This document shows positions 25,110 to 33,327 of a stretch of 64,000 nt of DNA, one piece after another; the first letter of the stretch is position 1, and every line of letters starts with the position of its first letter. The translations under genes were made by a program, and so were the position numbers. The notes under the pieces are model-generated. The model was not told the DNA's origin. It worked only from the letters and a program-made list of their open reading frames with translations, and did no database searches. The DNA lies in NCBI GenBank assembly GCA_016715965.1, contig JADJXG010000001.1:3043501-3107500 (forward strand). Direction: 5' to 3'. The DNA comes from Saprospiraceae bacterium (GTDB taxonomy: Bacteria > Bacteroidota > Bacteroidia > Chitinophagales > Saprospiraceae).

Positions 25110-27070
25110 TGAGATTAATTTTTGCCGTGTTTTTCGGATGCACTTTGTGTGCTATGTTGACCTCTTGTTTTTCAGCAACCAAGATCAAGTCAGGATGGCA
25201 AGCATTTGAATTTCAACAATATGCAATAGGGATACCCTACTTTCTAAAAGAATACGAAGAATCTAAAAATCCGGGCACAAAAGCCAAAATTGCATTTTAC
25301 CTTGGAGAGTCTTATACAAGAATGGGTCAGTTTAGAAACAGTATTAGCTGGTATAAAAAGAGTCATGATCTGGGATTTGGACCTCTGTCTCTTGAAAAAT
25401 ATGCCTTTGCCTTAAAATCCAATGAAGATTATGAAGATGCCATCAGAGCATTTTCACTGTTGGCAGAAGAGAGTGGCGCGGCAGCAGTTTATCGAAAAGA
25501 AATTAATATATGTAAATTGGCCATTGAATGGAAAAAAAGAGGATCTTCCAGTAATGAAGTTAAAATTGCCCCTTTACTTCAGGTCAATGAATCTGGAGCA
25601 AATGACTTTGGGGCTCAATTTCATCCGGACGGAAGTTTGTATTTTTCCAGTGATCGCCTGGGCTCCCGGGGTAATAATAAATATGGATGGAGTGGTCATT
25701 TTTTCTTTGATATTTTTCGATTTGATGCAGGTTCTAATAAAGTAGAACAATTACAAGAAAACATCAATACTACCCATCATGAGGGAAGTGTTTGTTTTGA
25801 TCGTCTTGGTGAGTACCTCTATTTTTCGAGATGCGAAGCCAAGTCAACGGAAGATGCCTTTTGCGACATTTATGTAAGCAAAATTAAAGCAGATTCTGAA
25901 GCTGAAATATTGTATTTGCACGATCAGAACTGCAATAATATCCATCCTGCTTTGCACCGATCAGACACTGTGTTGGTTTTTAGCTCTGATAGGAAAAGTG
26001 GTCAGGGGCTTTATGATTTGTACTATACTGTTTTCAGAAATGGAGAGTGGTCAATCCCTGTCAATCTCGGAAATACAATCAACACCCCGGGGAATGAAAA
26101 ATTCCCTACCTGGCATTTAGATACATTGTATTTTTCCTCTGATGCACATCCTGGAATGGGAAGTCTTGATATATTTAAAACCTGGCTTAGTAACTCAGGA
26201 CAATGGGTTTCTCCTCAAAGGTTGCCGTATCCCATTAATGGCGGAGCAGACGATTATTCTTTGTCCATTGATCCGGTTTTTAAAAAAAATGATTCAATCC
26301 TTCAATCAGGAGTTTTTTGCAGCAATCGAATTCCGAACGAGGGGGACAAAATGTTTAGGTTTTATCAAATGCAAGGACAGTCGGATATTGTTGCAGATTC
26401 AAATAACCAAGGAAAAATCTTTTGTTTTGTTAATATCTTATTTTACGCACAGCCGCTTTACTATCAAACCAATTTTGAAAAAGCCCTTGATTCTGTGTAT
26501 ATAATAATTGAAGAGAGTGGTGAGAACCTATTTACCAAAGACAAAAATTTGGGTATCGTACAAGTTCAACCTGGGAAAAATTATGTTCTCAAATTTAGTA
26601 GAAGGGCTTATTGGCCTACTGAAATGGAAATTAGCATACCTTCTTATCATTTTAGTTTGAAAAGGGACACCAGTATAAACATACAATATACGGTGCGTAT
26701 GGTTCCTATAGAGTACAACAAGGAATTTGTTTTGGAAAATGTGTATTTCGATTATGATCAATGGTTTTTGAGACCTGAAGCGCAGCAAGCTTTGCAGTCC
26801 GTGGTATTTTGGCTAAATGCAAATCCTGAAATCAGATTAAAAATTCAATCACATACCGATTGTCGTGGAGATGAAAAATACAATCTTGATTTAAGCCATA
26901 AAAGAGCCCGATCCATACTGGATTTTTTGGTGGGTGAAGGTATTTCCGCTGAGCGTTGTTTTTCTGAAGGATTGGGAGAAAGCGCTTTGGCCGTACCATG
27001 TGTTTGTGAATTATGCAATGAGGAACAACATCAGGCCAATCGAAGATCTACATTTATCTTGCTCCGCTGA
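25106..27070 (+). CDS. OmpA-family lipoprotein with TPR and PD40 repeats (PorE-like)
   Basis: Signal sequence with lipobox LTSC (Cys21). Order of domains: TPR-like helices at ~30-150 (KIAFYLGESYTRMGQFRNSI); a PD40/TolB-type propeller at ~160-430 (FHPDGSLYFSSDRLG, TVLVFSSDRKSGQGLYDLYY, PTWHLDTLYFSSDAHPGMG); a beta linker; and an OmpA domain at ~540-654 (ENVYFDYDQWFLRPEA, IQSHTDCRGDEKYNLDLSHKRA) expected to bind peptidoglycan. This is the architecture of the T9SS accessory protein PorE and its paralogues; the genome may hold several, so the exact role is unsure. It overlaps the upstream gene by 4 bp and the convergent gene by 17 bp. Confidence 0.85.
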   Translation: MMRLIFAVFFGCTLCAMLTSCFSATKIKSGWQAFEFQQYAIGIPYFLKEYEESKNPGTKAKIAFYLGESYTRMGQFRNSISWYKKSHDLGFGPLSLEKYAFALKSNEDYEDAIRAFSLLAEESGAAAVYRKEINICKLAIEWKKRGSSSNEVKIAPLLQVNESGANDFGAQFHPDGSLYFSSDRLGSRGNNKYGWSGHFFFDIFRFDAGSNKVEQLQENINTTHHEGSVCFDRLGEYLYFSRCEAKSTEDAFCDIYVSKIKADSEAEILYLHDQNCNNIHPALHRSDTVLVFSSDRKSGQGLYDLYYTVFRNGEWSIPVNLGNTINTPGNEKFPTWHLDTLYFSSDAHPGMGSLDIFKTWLSNSGQWVSPQRLPYPINGGADDYSLSIDPVFKKNDSILQSGVFCSNRIPNEGDKMFRFYQMQGQSDIVADSNNQGKIFCFVNILFYAQPLYYQTNFEKALDSVYIIIEESGENLFTKDKNLGIVQVQPGKNYVLKFSRRAYWPTEMEISIPSYHFSLKRDTSINIQYTVRMVPIEYNKEFVLENVYFDYDQWFLRPEAQQALQSVVFWLNANPEIRLKIQSHTDCRGDEKYNLDLSHKRARSILDFLVGEGISAERCFSEGLGESALAVPCVCELCNEEQHQANRRSTFILLR

Positions 27071-27779
27071 TTCTGTTTAGTTTTTTTGCTTTGAGGTGAA
27101 TTGGCAAATAATAAATTGAAAATAGCACAAGCATTGCAAATTGACCTGTGAGCAAGTACCAGGGCCAAGGTCCAAGCCAATCCAACAGGCTGGCTGCCTC
27201 AGGTTTTCGACATGAATAGAAATAATTTCCACCCGTAAAATAGTTGGCCAACAATGAAAAAGCCAGATAAATATTGGCTCCGATCATAGCGTTTTTTAAA
27301 TCAACCGGAAACACTTTGTATTCAAGAACAAATAAACCATGCAATACCAAAACAACTAATCCACAATGCTCCAGCCAGTACTTGAAATACTCGGGATGTG
27401 GAAACTGCTCTTTGAGATCTGGTGTTAAAATGGCCTGAAAAGTTCCTACCAAAACCCAAAAATAGAGTATGCCGAAAAACCATCTTTTTTTATAATAAGC
27501 TTGCAAGGGAAAAATTAAACACAGAAAATTACACAAATGAAAAGGAAAGTGAATGGTTGGATCAAATTTATCTGAAAAGTACAAGTAAATTGATTTGAAT
27601 AAAACCACGGTGCAAAGAATACAAGAAAAAATTAGCGCAGCGGTATGGTGCATCTGTTTAGACCATTTATTTTTGTATCGGATAATCCAATAGCTAAAAA
27701 GGGAAAAGATCAATACTGGTATTAAATGCGTTAATCCAAAGGGTTCAAAACAGTCAGATAATTTGACACTTGATTCCAT
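27054..27779 (-). CDS. TIGR02206/YwaF family membrane protein
   Basis: Polytopic inner-membrane protein with about six TM segments, starting with HLIPVLIFSLFSYWII. Family features: FHLCNFLCLIFPLQAYY, GTFQAILTPDL and GGNYFYSCRKPEAASLLDWLGPWPWYLL in part. Transport or enzymatic function unknown; TIGR02206 proteins are uncharacterised. The start is the ATG at 27779, not the frame opening at 27824. The 3' end overlaps the convergent PorE-like gene by 17 bp. It is divergent from the lolA-like gene across a perfect dyad. Confidence 0.82.
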   Translation of the reverse strand: MESSVKLSDCFEPFGLTHLIPVLIFSLFSYWIIRYKNKWSKQMHHTAALIFSCILCTVVLFKSIYLYFSDKFDPTIHFPFHLCNFLCLIFPLQAYYKKRWFFGILYFWVLVGTFQAILTPDLKEQFPHPEYFKYWLEHCGLVVLVLHGLFVLEYKVFPVDLKNAMIGANIYLAFSLLANYFTGGNYFYSCRKPEAASLLDWLGPWPWYLLTGQFAMLVLFSIYYLPIHLKAKKLNRISGAR

Positions 27780-27795
27780 GTTGCGGTTCAAGCAG

Positions 27796-27803
27796 TAAAG
27801 GTA
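27796..27803 (-). promoter_or_regulatory. near-match -7 box TACCTTTA for the YwaF-like gene
   Basis: One mismatch to TAnnTTTG, 16 nt before the ATG at 27779, abutting the dyad at 27802-27827. Confidence 0.35.
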
Positions 27804-27827
27804 AATGTTTGTTTTAACAAACATTTA
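27802..27827. promoter_or_regulatory. candidate operator: perfect dyad between divergent promoters
   Basis: TAAATGTTTG and CAAACATTTA (10-bp perfect arms) flank TTTTAA. It sits between the -7 boxes of the leftward YwaF-like gene and the rightward lolA-like gene, at the -33 position of both. Size and symmetry suit a TetR- or MarR-type dimer. No regulator gene is adjacent. Confidence 0.5.
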
Positions 27828-27840
27828 ACCCGCGATGGTT

Positions 27841-27848
27841 TATTTTTG
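27841..27848 (+). promoter_or_regulatory. -7 box TATTTTTG before the lolA-like gene
   Basis: Exact TAnnTTTG match, 24 nt before the ATG at 27873, just downstream of the 27802-27827 dyad. Confidence 0.5.
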
Positions 27849-27872
27849 CATGCATTAATTGTCTAAATAAAT

Positions 27873-28502
27873 ATGAAATCCTTACTTACGATAGTTATCC
27901 TTTTCAGCTGCTTATTTAGAATAGAGGGAAAGCCAGATCCAAAATTATCCAAAATTCTGGCCAAGGTGGAATCTCAGGTTTTGACGGCAAATACTCTTTC
28001 CATTGAATTTACTTTAGAGACTACACCTGCTGAAATGAAGAAAATCACTCAGAAAGGTAAAATGGGTATAAAGAAAAATAAGTACTATCTCATTTTACCG
28101 GAACAGGAAGTTTATTTTGATGGAAATTCCCAATATACCCATTTAAAAGAAAGAAAAGAAGTTCAAATATCAAGTTCTGATGGGCGGGACTTCCCATTTC
28201 ACCCAATTGCATTGGCGGGCTTGTACAAGAAAGGGCAATACGACTATCGCTTGGAATCAGAGAACAATGAATATTGGGTAGTAGATTTCAAGCCTTTGGA
28301 TAAAAAAGCGGAATATTTTAAGGTGAAGCTTCATATTTCAAAGAAAAATTATCAAATGGCGGAAGTTCAAATTTTTGAGAAAAACGGGGATCGACATAAA
28401 CTCGTTTTTCATTCCATGAATTTTAATAAAAGCCTTGAAGACAGTCTTTTTGTATTGAATGTCAATAAATTACAAAATGTAAGGGTAGAGGACCTCAGGT
28501 GA
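27873..28502 (+). CDS. LolA-like outer-membrane lipoprotein carrier family protein
   Basis: Exported periplasmic protein with signal peptide MKSLLTIVILFSCLFRIEG. The body has the open beta-barrel pattern of LolA (LSIEFTLETTP, GKMGIKKNKYYLILPEQEVYFDG, then paired strands YDYRLESENNEYWVVDFKPL and VKLHISKKNYQMAEVQIFEK). LolA ferries lipoproteins across the periplasm. Bacteroidota often carry several LolA-like proteins, some linked to glycolipid or aryl-polyene pathways, so the assignment is to the superfamily only. 209 residues. A GH3-family gene follows after 50 bp. Confidence 0.8.
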   Translation: MKSLLTIVILFSCLFRIEGKPDPKLSKILAKVESQVLTANTLSIEFTLETTPAEMKKITQKGKMGIKKNKYYLILPEQEVYFDGNSQYTHLKERKEVQISSSDGRDFPFHPIALAGLYKKGQYDYRLESENNEYWVVDFKPLDKKAEYFKVKLHISKKNYQMAEVQIFEKNGDRHKLVFHSMNFNKSLEDSLFVLNVNKLQNVRVEDLR

Positions 28503-28537
28503 TTTCAAAATCTTTCCTTTGTTATCAGCAAGAGTGA

Positions 28538-28545
28538 TACTTTTG
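28538..28545 (+). promoter_or_regulatory. -7 box TACTTTTG before the GH3 gene
   Basis: Exact TAnnTTTG match ending 7 nt before the ATG at 28553, implying a very short or absent leader if used. Confidence 0.4.
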
Positions 28546-28552
28546 TTTTCGA

Positions 28553-30058
28553 ATGAATATTAAGTCCAATCTAGCCCGCGCCACCGCTCAAGTGGTATGT
28601 AAGCGAGAGGAAAGGCTTTCCAGCCTTGCAATAGCAAAGCAAAATATTATTTTTAAATCCCTTATCACCAAAGGCTCCAAAACAAAGTTTGGAAAAGAGC
28701 ATGAATTTGAAGGTATTAAGAACCATTCTGATTTCTGCAATAAAGTCCCCATCAGAGATTATGAGGGGCTAAAAGGCTATTTTGACCATGTGCGCGAAGG
28801 TTATCCTGATATATTGTGGCCGGGCAAACCGAAATATTTGGCCAAGACCTCTGGGACAACGAGTGGAGCCAAGTATATCCCAATTACAAGATCCAGTATT
28901 TCCAACCACATCAATTCGGCCAGGAACGCACTTTTTTCTTATGTTTATCATCGACCAAAGACCAAAATATTTGATGGTAAGATGCTGTTCTTGTCTGGTT
29001 CGCCGGTGTTAGAAATGGTCAACGGGATTCCGACAGGAAGGCTTTCAGGAATTGTAAACCATGAAATACCTAGCTGGTTTTCCAAGGCTAAGCTTCCTGG
29101 AAATGAGCTCAATTCTCTCCAGCCATGGGATTTAAAAGTTGAAAAAATTATAGCTGATCTCTGGAAAAGGGATTTAAGGGTGGTGAGTGGCATACCTCCT
29201 TGGATACAAATGTTTTTTGAGAAAATTATTGACTTCAGCGGAAAAAATTCAGTTTGTGATGTATTTCCAAATCTTGAATTATACATTCATGGCGGTGTCA
29301 ATTATGAACCCTATTCAAATAAGATAAATCAGTTGGCGGGAAAGGAACTCTCATTGTTGGAAACATACCCCGCCAGCGAGGGATTTCTAGCATATCAGGA
29401 TAATCCGGATGTTGACGCGATGAGACTGGTCTCACAATCAGGTATCTTTTATGAGTTCGTCCCACTATCAGATATCCACCAGCCCAATCCGATCAGACTG
29501 CTTTTGCAAGACGTACAAGTGGGTGTAGATTATGCGATTGTCTTGAGTAGCAATGCCGGTTTGTGGGCATATCTGTTGGGGGATGTGATTCGTTTTATAA
29601 GCTTAAATCCTTGGCGAATTAAGGTCACCGGCAGGGTAAGCCAATATATTTCAGCTTTTGGTGAACACGTTATTGCAGCAGAAGTAGAAAATTCCATTAG
29701 CCATGTGATTCAAGAATTCAAATTAACAATAAACGAATTTACGGTGGCACCTCAGGTTGCACCTCCTGAACAGGGTTCTCCTTACCATGAGTGGTTTATT
29801 GAATTTGATGTGATTCCATCCAATTTACACGAAATTGAAACAGCTCTAAATTTCGAAATGTCACGCCAAAATGCGTATTACTCCGATTTGATCAATAATA
29901 AGATATTAAGCCCTTTGAAAATTAAGTGCATTCAAAAAGGAGGTTTTAAAAAATACATGATGAGCATTCAACAATACGGTGAACAGTTTAAGGTGAAGCG
30001 TCTTTCTAACAATCGGAATATTGCAGAAGCTTTGAAGGAGCTAAATGTTGTAATTTAG
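28553..30058 (+). CDS. GH3 family acyl-adenylate/amide-forming enzyme
   Basis: Member of the ANL adenylating superfamily related to plant GH3 auxin/jasmonate-amino acid synthetases. The nucleotide-binding P-loop is KTSGTTSGAKYIPIT. Other segments are PASEGFLAYQ (ATP/acyl site) and LGDVIRFISLNPWRIKVTGR ending the large domain, with a small C-terminal domain containing GGFKKYMMSIQQYGEQFKVKRL in part. 501 residues is typical of the Bacteroidota subfamily. The natural carboxylic acid and amine are unknown. It follows the LolA-like gene, suggesting an envelope or lipid context, and is convergent with the PorP gene by a 4-bp overlap. Confidence 0.9.
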   Translation: MNIKSNLARATAQVVCKREERLSSLAIAKQNIIFKSLITKGSKTKFGKEHEFEGIKNHSDFCNKVPIRDYEGLKGYFDHVREGYPDILWPGKPKYLAKTSGTTSGAKYIPITRSSISNHINSARNALFSYVYHRPKTKIFDGKMLFLSGSPVLEMVNGIPTGRLSGIVNHEIPSWFSKAKLPGNELNSLQPWDLKVEKIIADLWKRDLRVVSGIPPWIQMFFEKIIDFSGKNSVCDVFPNLELYIHGGVNYEPYSNKINQLAGKELSLLETYPASEGFLAYQDNPDVDAMRLVSQSGIFYEFVPLSDIHQPNPIRLLLQDVQVGVDYAIVLSSNAGLWAYLLGDVIRFISLNPWRIKVTGRVSQYISAFGEHVIAAEVENSISHVIQEFKLTINEFTVAPQVAPPEQGSPYHEWFIEFDVIPSNLHEIETALNFEMSRQNAYYSDLINNKILSPLKIKCIQKGGFKKYMMSIQQYGEQFKVKRLSNNRNIAEALKELNVVI

Positions 30059-31119
30059 AATTTAGGACACACGTACCCATTATTGTCATAATTCCCAATC
30101 CAGGTCAATCCCAATTCAAAAGAATGGGTTGGGTTTGAAAAACGTATGGCATCTCTTAAGCCAATGTCATAATGAAGGCCTATGATAAAGCTCTTGATTT
30201 CAAATCCCATTTGTAGCCCTAAATCAACAGGAGTAATCAGCTTGTCAGAAGCGACTGAACGAATCGCCACTGCAGTGTGAAATGCAGTTTGGTTTAGACT
30301 GTAGAAGGATTTTCGATATCCAGTGCCTAACTGAATAATGGTGTGAGGGCCTTGTGTGCCTACAAAAAGCCTGGGAATGAATTGTTCAAATTTATTGATC
30401 TCGTAGATAAAATTAAGGATGGTGTTTGTTCTGATAAGAGCTCTGAAGTCAGAAACACCTCTATAGTTCGGATCATCCAGGTTTTTAAAAAATGAAAAAT
30501 TGGGTCTAAAAATATAATGAATAGCAGAGGCAGCTTGCAAGTTCCAGCTGGAGGTCAATTCTGTGCTGATCCCAATTCCAATTTTTAAATCAGGGGTCGT
30601 ATGAATATTTATTGGCAAAATTTCACCGGTTGGGTTATTGTATTCGCTGAGTCCGTCAAATTGATCCTGAAAATAGATATTGTCATAACTCAAGGATCTT
30701 TGGAGCAATCCTATACCTAAACCACCAGACAAATAGGTATTTTTTGCTTTGTTCAATTTTTTATAATAGCTAAGTCCAACGCCCATTTCATTTTTATTCC
30801 AATCCAATAGTTGGGCGCGATCGGACAAAAAATAAGCGCCAAGTGATAAGTAATCATGTTTGAAATCCTGACTTTTTAAATCAAATTTAATGTCACCTGT
30901 AATTCCAAAACTTCTATATGGATTTTCTACGAATCGAACCCAGTGGTCTCTGTTGATTAAACTAACTTTCACAGTTCCCTCAAACATACCGGATAAAACC
31001 GGGTTGTAATAGGTTTGAAATAGATTGTACTGCGAAAAACTAACATCTTGTGCTTGTACAGAAAAATGCAAATAGCATGCTATAAAAAAGAAATATTTTA
31101 AATTAGAATTGAGAATCAT
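30055..31119 (-). CDS. PorP/SprF family type IX secretion membrane protein
   Basis: Outer-membrane barrel of the PorP/SprF family, which helps deliver or anchor T9SS substrates and gliding adhesins. It has a signal peptide (LKYFFFIACYLHFSVQAQ) and the family opening QDVSFSQYNLFQTYYNPVLSG, with FEGTVKVSLINRDHWV behind it. The rest is amphipathic strands ending in ELGLTWIGNYDNNGYVCPKF. The start is the ATG at 31119; a near-match -7 box (TACTTTTA, 31146-31153) lies upstream. 354 residues. In many genomes a PorP paralogue sits next to a giant repeat-rich adhesin; none is present here. Confidence 0.88.
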   Translation of the reverse strand: MILNSNLKYFFFIACYLHFSVQAQDVSFSQYNLFQTYYNPVLSGMFEGTVKVSLINRDHWVRFVENPYRSFGITGDIKFDLKSQDFKHDYLSLGAYFLSDRAQLLDWNKNEMGVGLSYYKKLNKAKNTYLSGGLGIGLLQRSLSYDNIYFQDQFDGLSEYNNPTGEILPINIHTTPDLKIGIGISTELTSSWNLQAASAIHYIFRPNFSFFKNLDDPNYRGVSDFRALIRTNTILNFIYEINKFEQFIPRLFVGTQGPHTIIQLGTGYRKSFYSLNQTAFHTAVAIRSVASDKLITPVDLGLQMGFEIKSFIIGLHYDIGLRDAIRFSNPTHSFELGLTWIGNYDNNGYVCPKF

Positions 31120-31197
31120 GAAGGTTGAGACGATGATTTGCGCTGTAAAAGTAAACAAAATCGGGAAAATGTGTTTTATCTATTTTACATTGGTGCA

Positions 31198-31959
31198 ATG
31201 ACTAGCTATCTCGTTTCTCAACCGCTCATACCTTTAAGGTCAAATCCATCTCACAAAAGCGAACAGGTCAATCAATTGCTGTACGGCAGTGAATTTGTTG
31301 TTATGAAATCGGCGGGTAGTTGGACTAAGATAAAAAATTTGGAAGACCGCTATGAGGGCTGGATGGATTCTGAAGCTTATATTCCACAGGGAGTTGAGGA
31401 TTGTATGCTCAATCCATTTGCAATTGCAACGATCCAAATTAATAAAGAGGTCATGCATTTACCCTTTGGGTCCAAAGTGCCGTATCAATTTATAGATCGG
31501 TATAAATTGAAAGAATGGCAAGAAAAATTTCAGCTTAACCCAACGGATAAATTACACTACTTTTCGACAGTGTTTCTAAATGCTCCTTACTTATGGGGCG
31601 GAAAGACCATTTTTGGGATCGATTGTTCAGGATTAACTCAACTCTATGCAGCATATATGAATGTCCCAATTGCCAGAGACGCCTCTCAGCAAGCTTTGTT
31701 GGGTGAGGAAATTCATTTTTCCGAGCGAAGGGAAGGGGATTTTGCATTTTTTATTCAAAACAATGGCCCGATCAGTCATGTCGGGATTCTGTTGAGTCCC
31801 TTTGAAATCCTACATTCTTCCGATTTTGTAAGAGTAGATGATTTCAATAGTGAGGGAATTTGCAGAAGGAGTAATGGGAAAATTTCACACCAATTCCATT
31901 CAATCAGAAGGGTGCTTAAATTTAATCTAAATAGCCCTAATGATATCGTACTTCGTTAG
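31198..31959 (+). CDS. NlpC/P60 family cysteine peptidase with SH3b domain
   Basis: Predicted peptidoglycan stem-peptide endopeptidase (YkfC-like). An N-terminal bacterial SH3 region (IPLRSNPSHKSEQVNQLLYG, WTKIKNLEDRYEGWMD) precedes an NlpC/P60 domain with Cys143 in GIDCSGLTQ, His194 in ISHVGILL and His206 in ILHSS, the usual Cys-His-His triad. APYLWGGKT is the conserved segment before the Cys. The start is the ATG at 31198; no convincing signal peptide is visible, so it may be cytoplasmic recycling rather than periplasmic. 253 residues. Its last 33 bp overlap the end of the convergent CBS gene. Confidence 0.88.
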   Translation: MTSYLVSQPLIPLRSNPSHKSEQVNQLLYGSEFVVMKSAGSWTKIKNLEDRYEGWMDSEAYIPQGVEDCMLNPFAIATIQINKEVMHLPFGSKVPYQFIDRYKLKEWQEKFQLNPTDKLHYFSTVFLNAPYLWGGKTIFGIDCSGLTQLYAAYMNVPIARDASQQALLGEEIHFSERREGDFAFFIQNNGPISHVGILLSPFEILHSSDFVRVDDFNSEGICRRSNGKISHQFHSIRRVLKFNLNSPNDIVLR

Positions 31960-33285
31960 AACATGGTATCGGTTATTCACATCCTTTGTGATGACCCCTG
32001 GTATTTTTTCATTAAAACACTTATTCAGCATACTCATTGGCATATCCATGGGTACCATAGGCATGGGTTCAGACATGATGGAAGCCACATCCTTGTCTGC
32101 ATTTTGTAATGGATTCTCTAGAATATAGGAGAGAATGGTATTCTCTGAAATAGTCCCCTTGATTTCTCCATTCACCAATACTGGTAATTGGGATATATCC
32201 CTGTCCTTCATGATTTTGAGGACTTCCTTAATCTTATCATTCGAGCTGACAGAATAGAACTCTTTGTCTGCTTTGGCATAAACAAGATCAGAAACCTTTT
32301 TCTCTGCGTCCAAAAATCCTCTTTCCCTCATCCAGTCATCATTGTAGATTTTTCCTATATACCGACTTCCATGGTCATGAAAAATAAGTACAACGACATC
32401 CTCTTTGGATAGTTTATCTTTTAGCTGAATCAATCCTGCCATCGCAGAACCAGCGGAATATCCCAATAGCAGACCTTCTTCCCTGGCTAGACGTCTTGCA
32501 GCTAAAGCTGCATCTTTGTCCGTAACTTTTTCAAAAAGATCAATTAACGAAAAATCAACATTTTTTGGTAGAATGTCTTCACCGATTCCTTCTGTGATAT
32601 AAGGATAAATTTCCTTTTCATCAAATATTCCGGTTTCATGGTATTTTTTAAAAACTGAACCATAGGTATCGATTCCCCAAATTTTGATATTGGGATTTTT
32701 CTCCTTGAGGTATTTGGCGGTACCTGATATGGTGCCTCCTGTGCCGACTCCTACTACAAAATGGGTGATTTTTCCACCAGTTTGATCCCAAATTTCAGGT
32801 CCGGTGGTTTCATAATGTGCTTTGGCGTTGCTCAAATTGTCATATTGATTACACCAAAAAGAATTCGGAATTTCTTTGCTCAGTTTTTCGGCGACGGAGT
32901 AGTAGGATCTAGGATCAGTCGGCTCTACATTGGTTGGACAAACAATTACCTCAGCTCCCATGGCTTTCAACATGTCTATTTTTTCCTTCGATTGTTTGTC
33001 ACTGGTGGTAAAAATGCAACGGTATCCGCGTACACAAGCCACCAAAGCCAAACCCATTCCTGTATTTCCACTGGTACATTCAATGATGGTGCCACCAGGT
33101 TTTAGTTTTCCCGCTCTCTCTGCGTCGTCGATCATTTTTACGGCCATTCTATCCTTTATAGAATGTCCAGGATTAAATGTTTCCACCTTCGCAAGTACCA
33201 AGGCAGGAATTCCTGCACATATCTTATTTAGTTTGAGCAGGGGTGTGTCACCGATGGTTTGTAGAATATTTTGATAAAATTGCAT
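31927..33285 (-). CDS. cystathionine beta-synthase (PLP domain plus CBS domain pair)
   Basis: Fold-type II PLP enzyme joining serine and homocysteine, or acting as cysteine synthase. The PLP lysine lies in NPGHSIKDRMA. The phosphate loop is ECTSGNTGMG, and VGVGTGGTISGTAKYL and LLGYSAGSAM complete the site. The C-terminal ~120 residues are a CBS pair (ISQLPVLVNGEIKGTIS), likely regulatory, as in eukaryotic CBS. Start at ATG 33285; 452 residues. A trans-sulfuration partner enzyme is encoded at 56462-57667. Tail-to-tail overlap of 33 bp with the NlpC gene. Confidence 0.92.
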   Translation of the reverse strand: MQFYQNILQTIGDTPLLKLNKICAGIPALVLAKVETFNPGHSIKDRMAVKMIDDAERAGKLKPGGTIIECTSGNTGMGLALVACVRGYRCIFTTSDKQSKEKIDMLKAMGAEVIVCPTNVEPTDPRSYYSVAEKLSKEIPNSFWCNQYDNLSNAKAHYETTGPEIWDQTGGKITHFVVGVGTGGTISGTAKYLKEKNPNIKIWGIDTYGSVFKKYHETGIFDEKEIYPYITEGIGEDILPKNVDFSLIDLFEKVTDKDAALAARRLAREEGLLLGYSAGSAMAGLIQLKDKLSKEDVVVLIFHDHGSRYIGKIYNDDWMRERGFLDAEKKVSDLVYAKADKEFYSVSSNDKIKEVLKIMKDRDISQLPVLVNGEIKGTISENTILSYILENPLQNADKDVASIMSEPMPMVPMDMPMSMLNKCFNEKIPGVITKDVNNRYHVLTKYDIIRAI

Positions 33286-33307
33286 TGGATAATCTTCAAT
33301 TAAATTG

Positions 33308-33315
33308 CAAAAATA
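33308..33315 (-). promoter_or_regulatory. -7 box TATTTTTG before cystathionine beta-synthase
   Basis: Exact TAnnTTTG match, 22 nt before the ATG at 33285. Confidence 0.5.
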
Positions 33316-33327
33316 GTTAAAATACAA

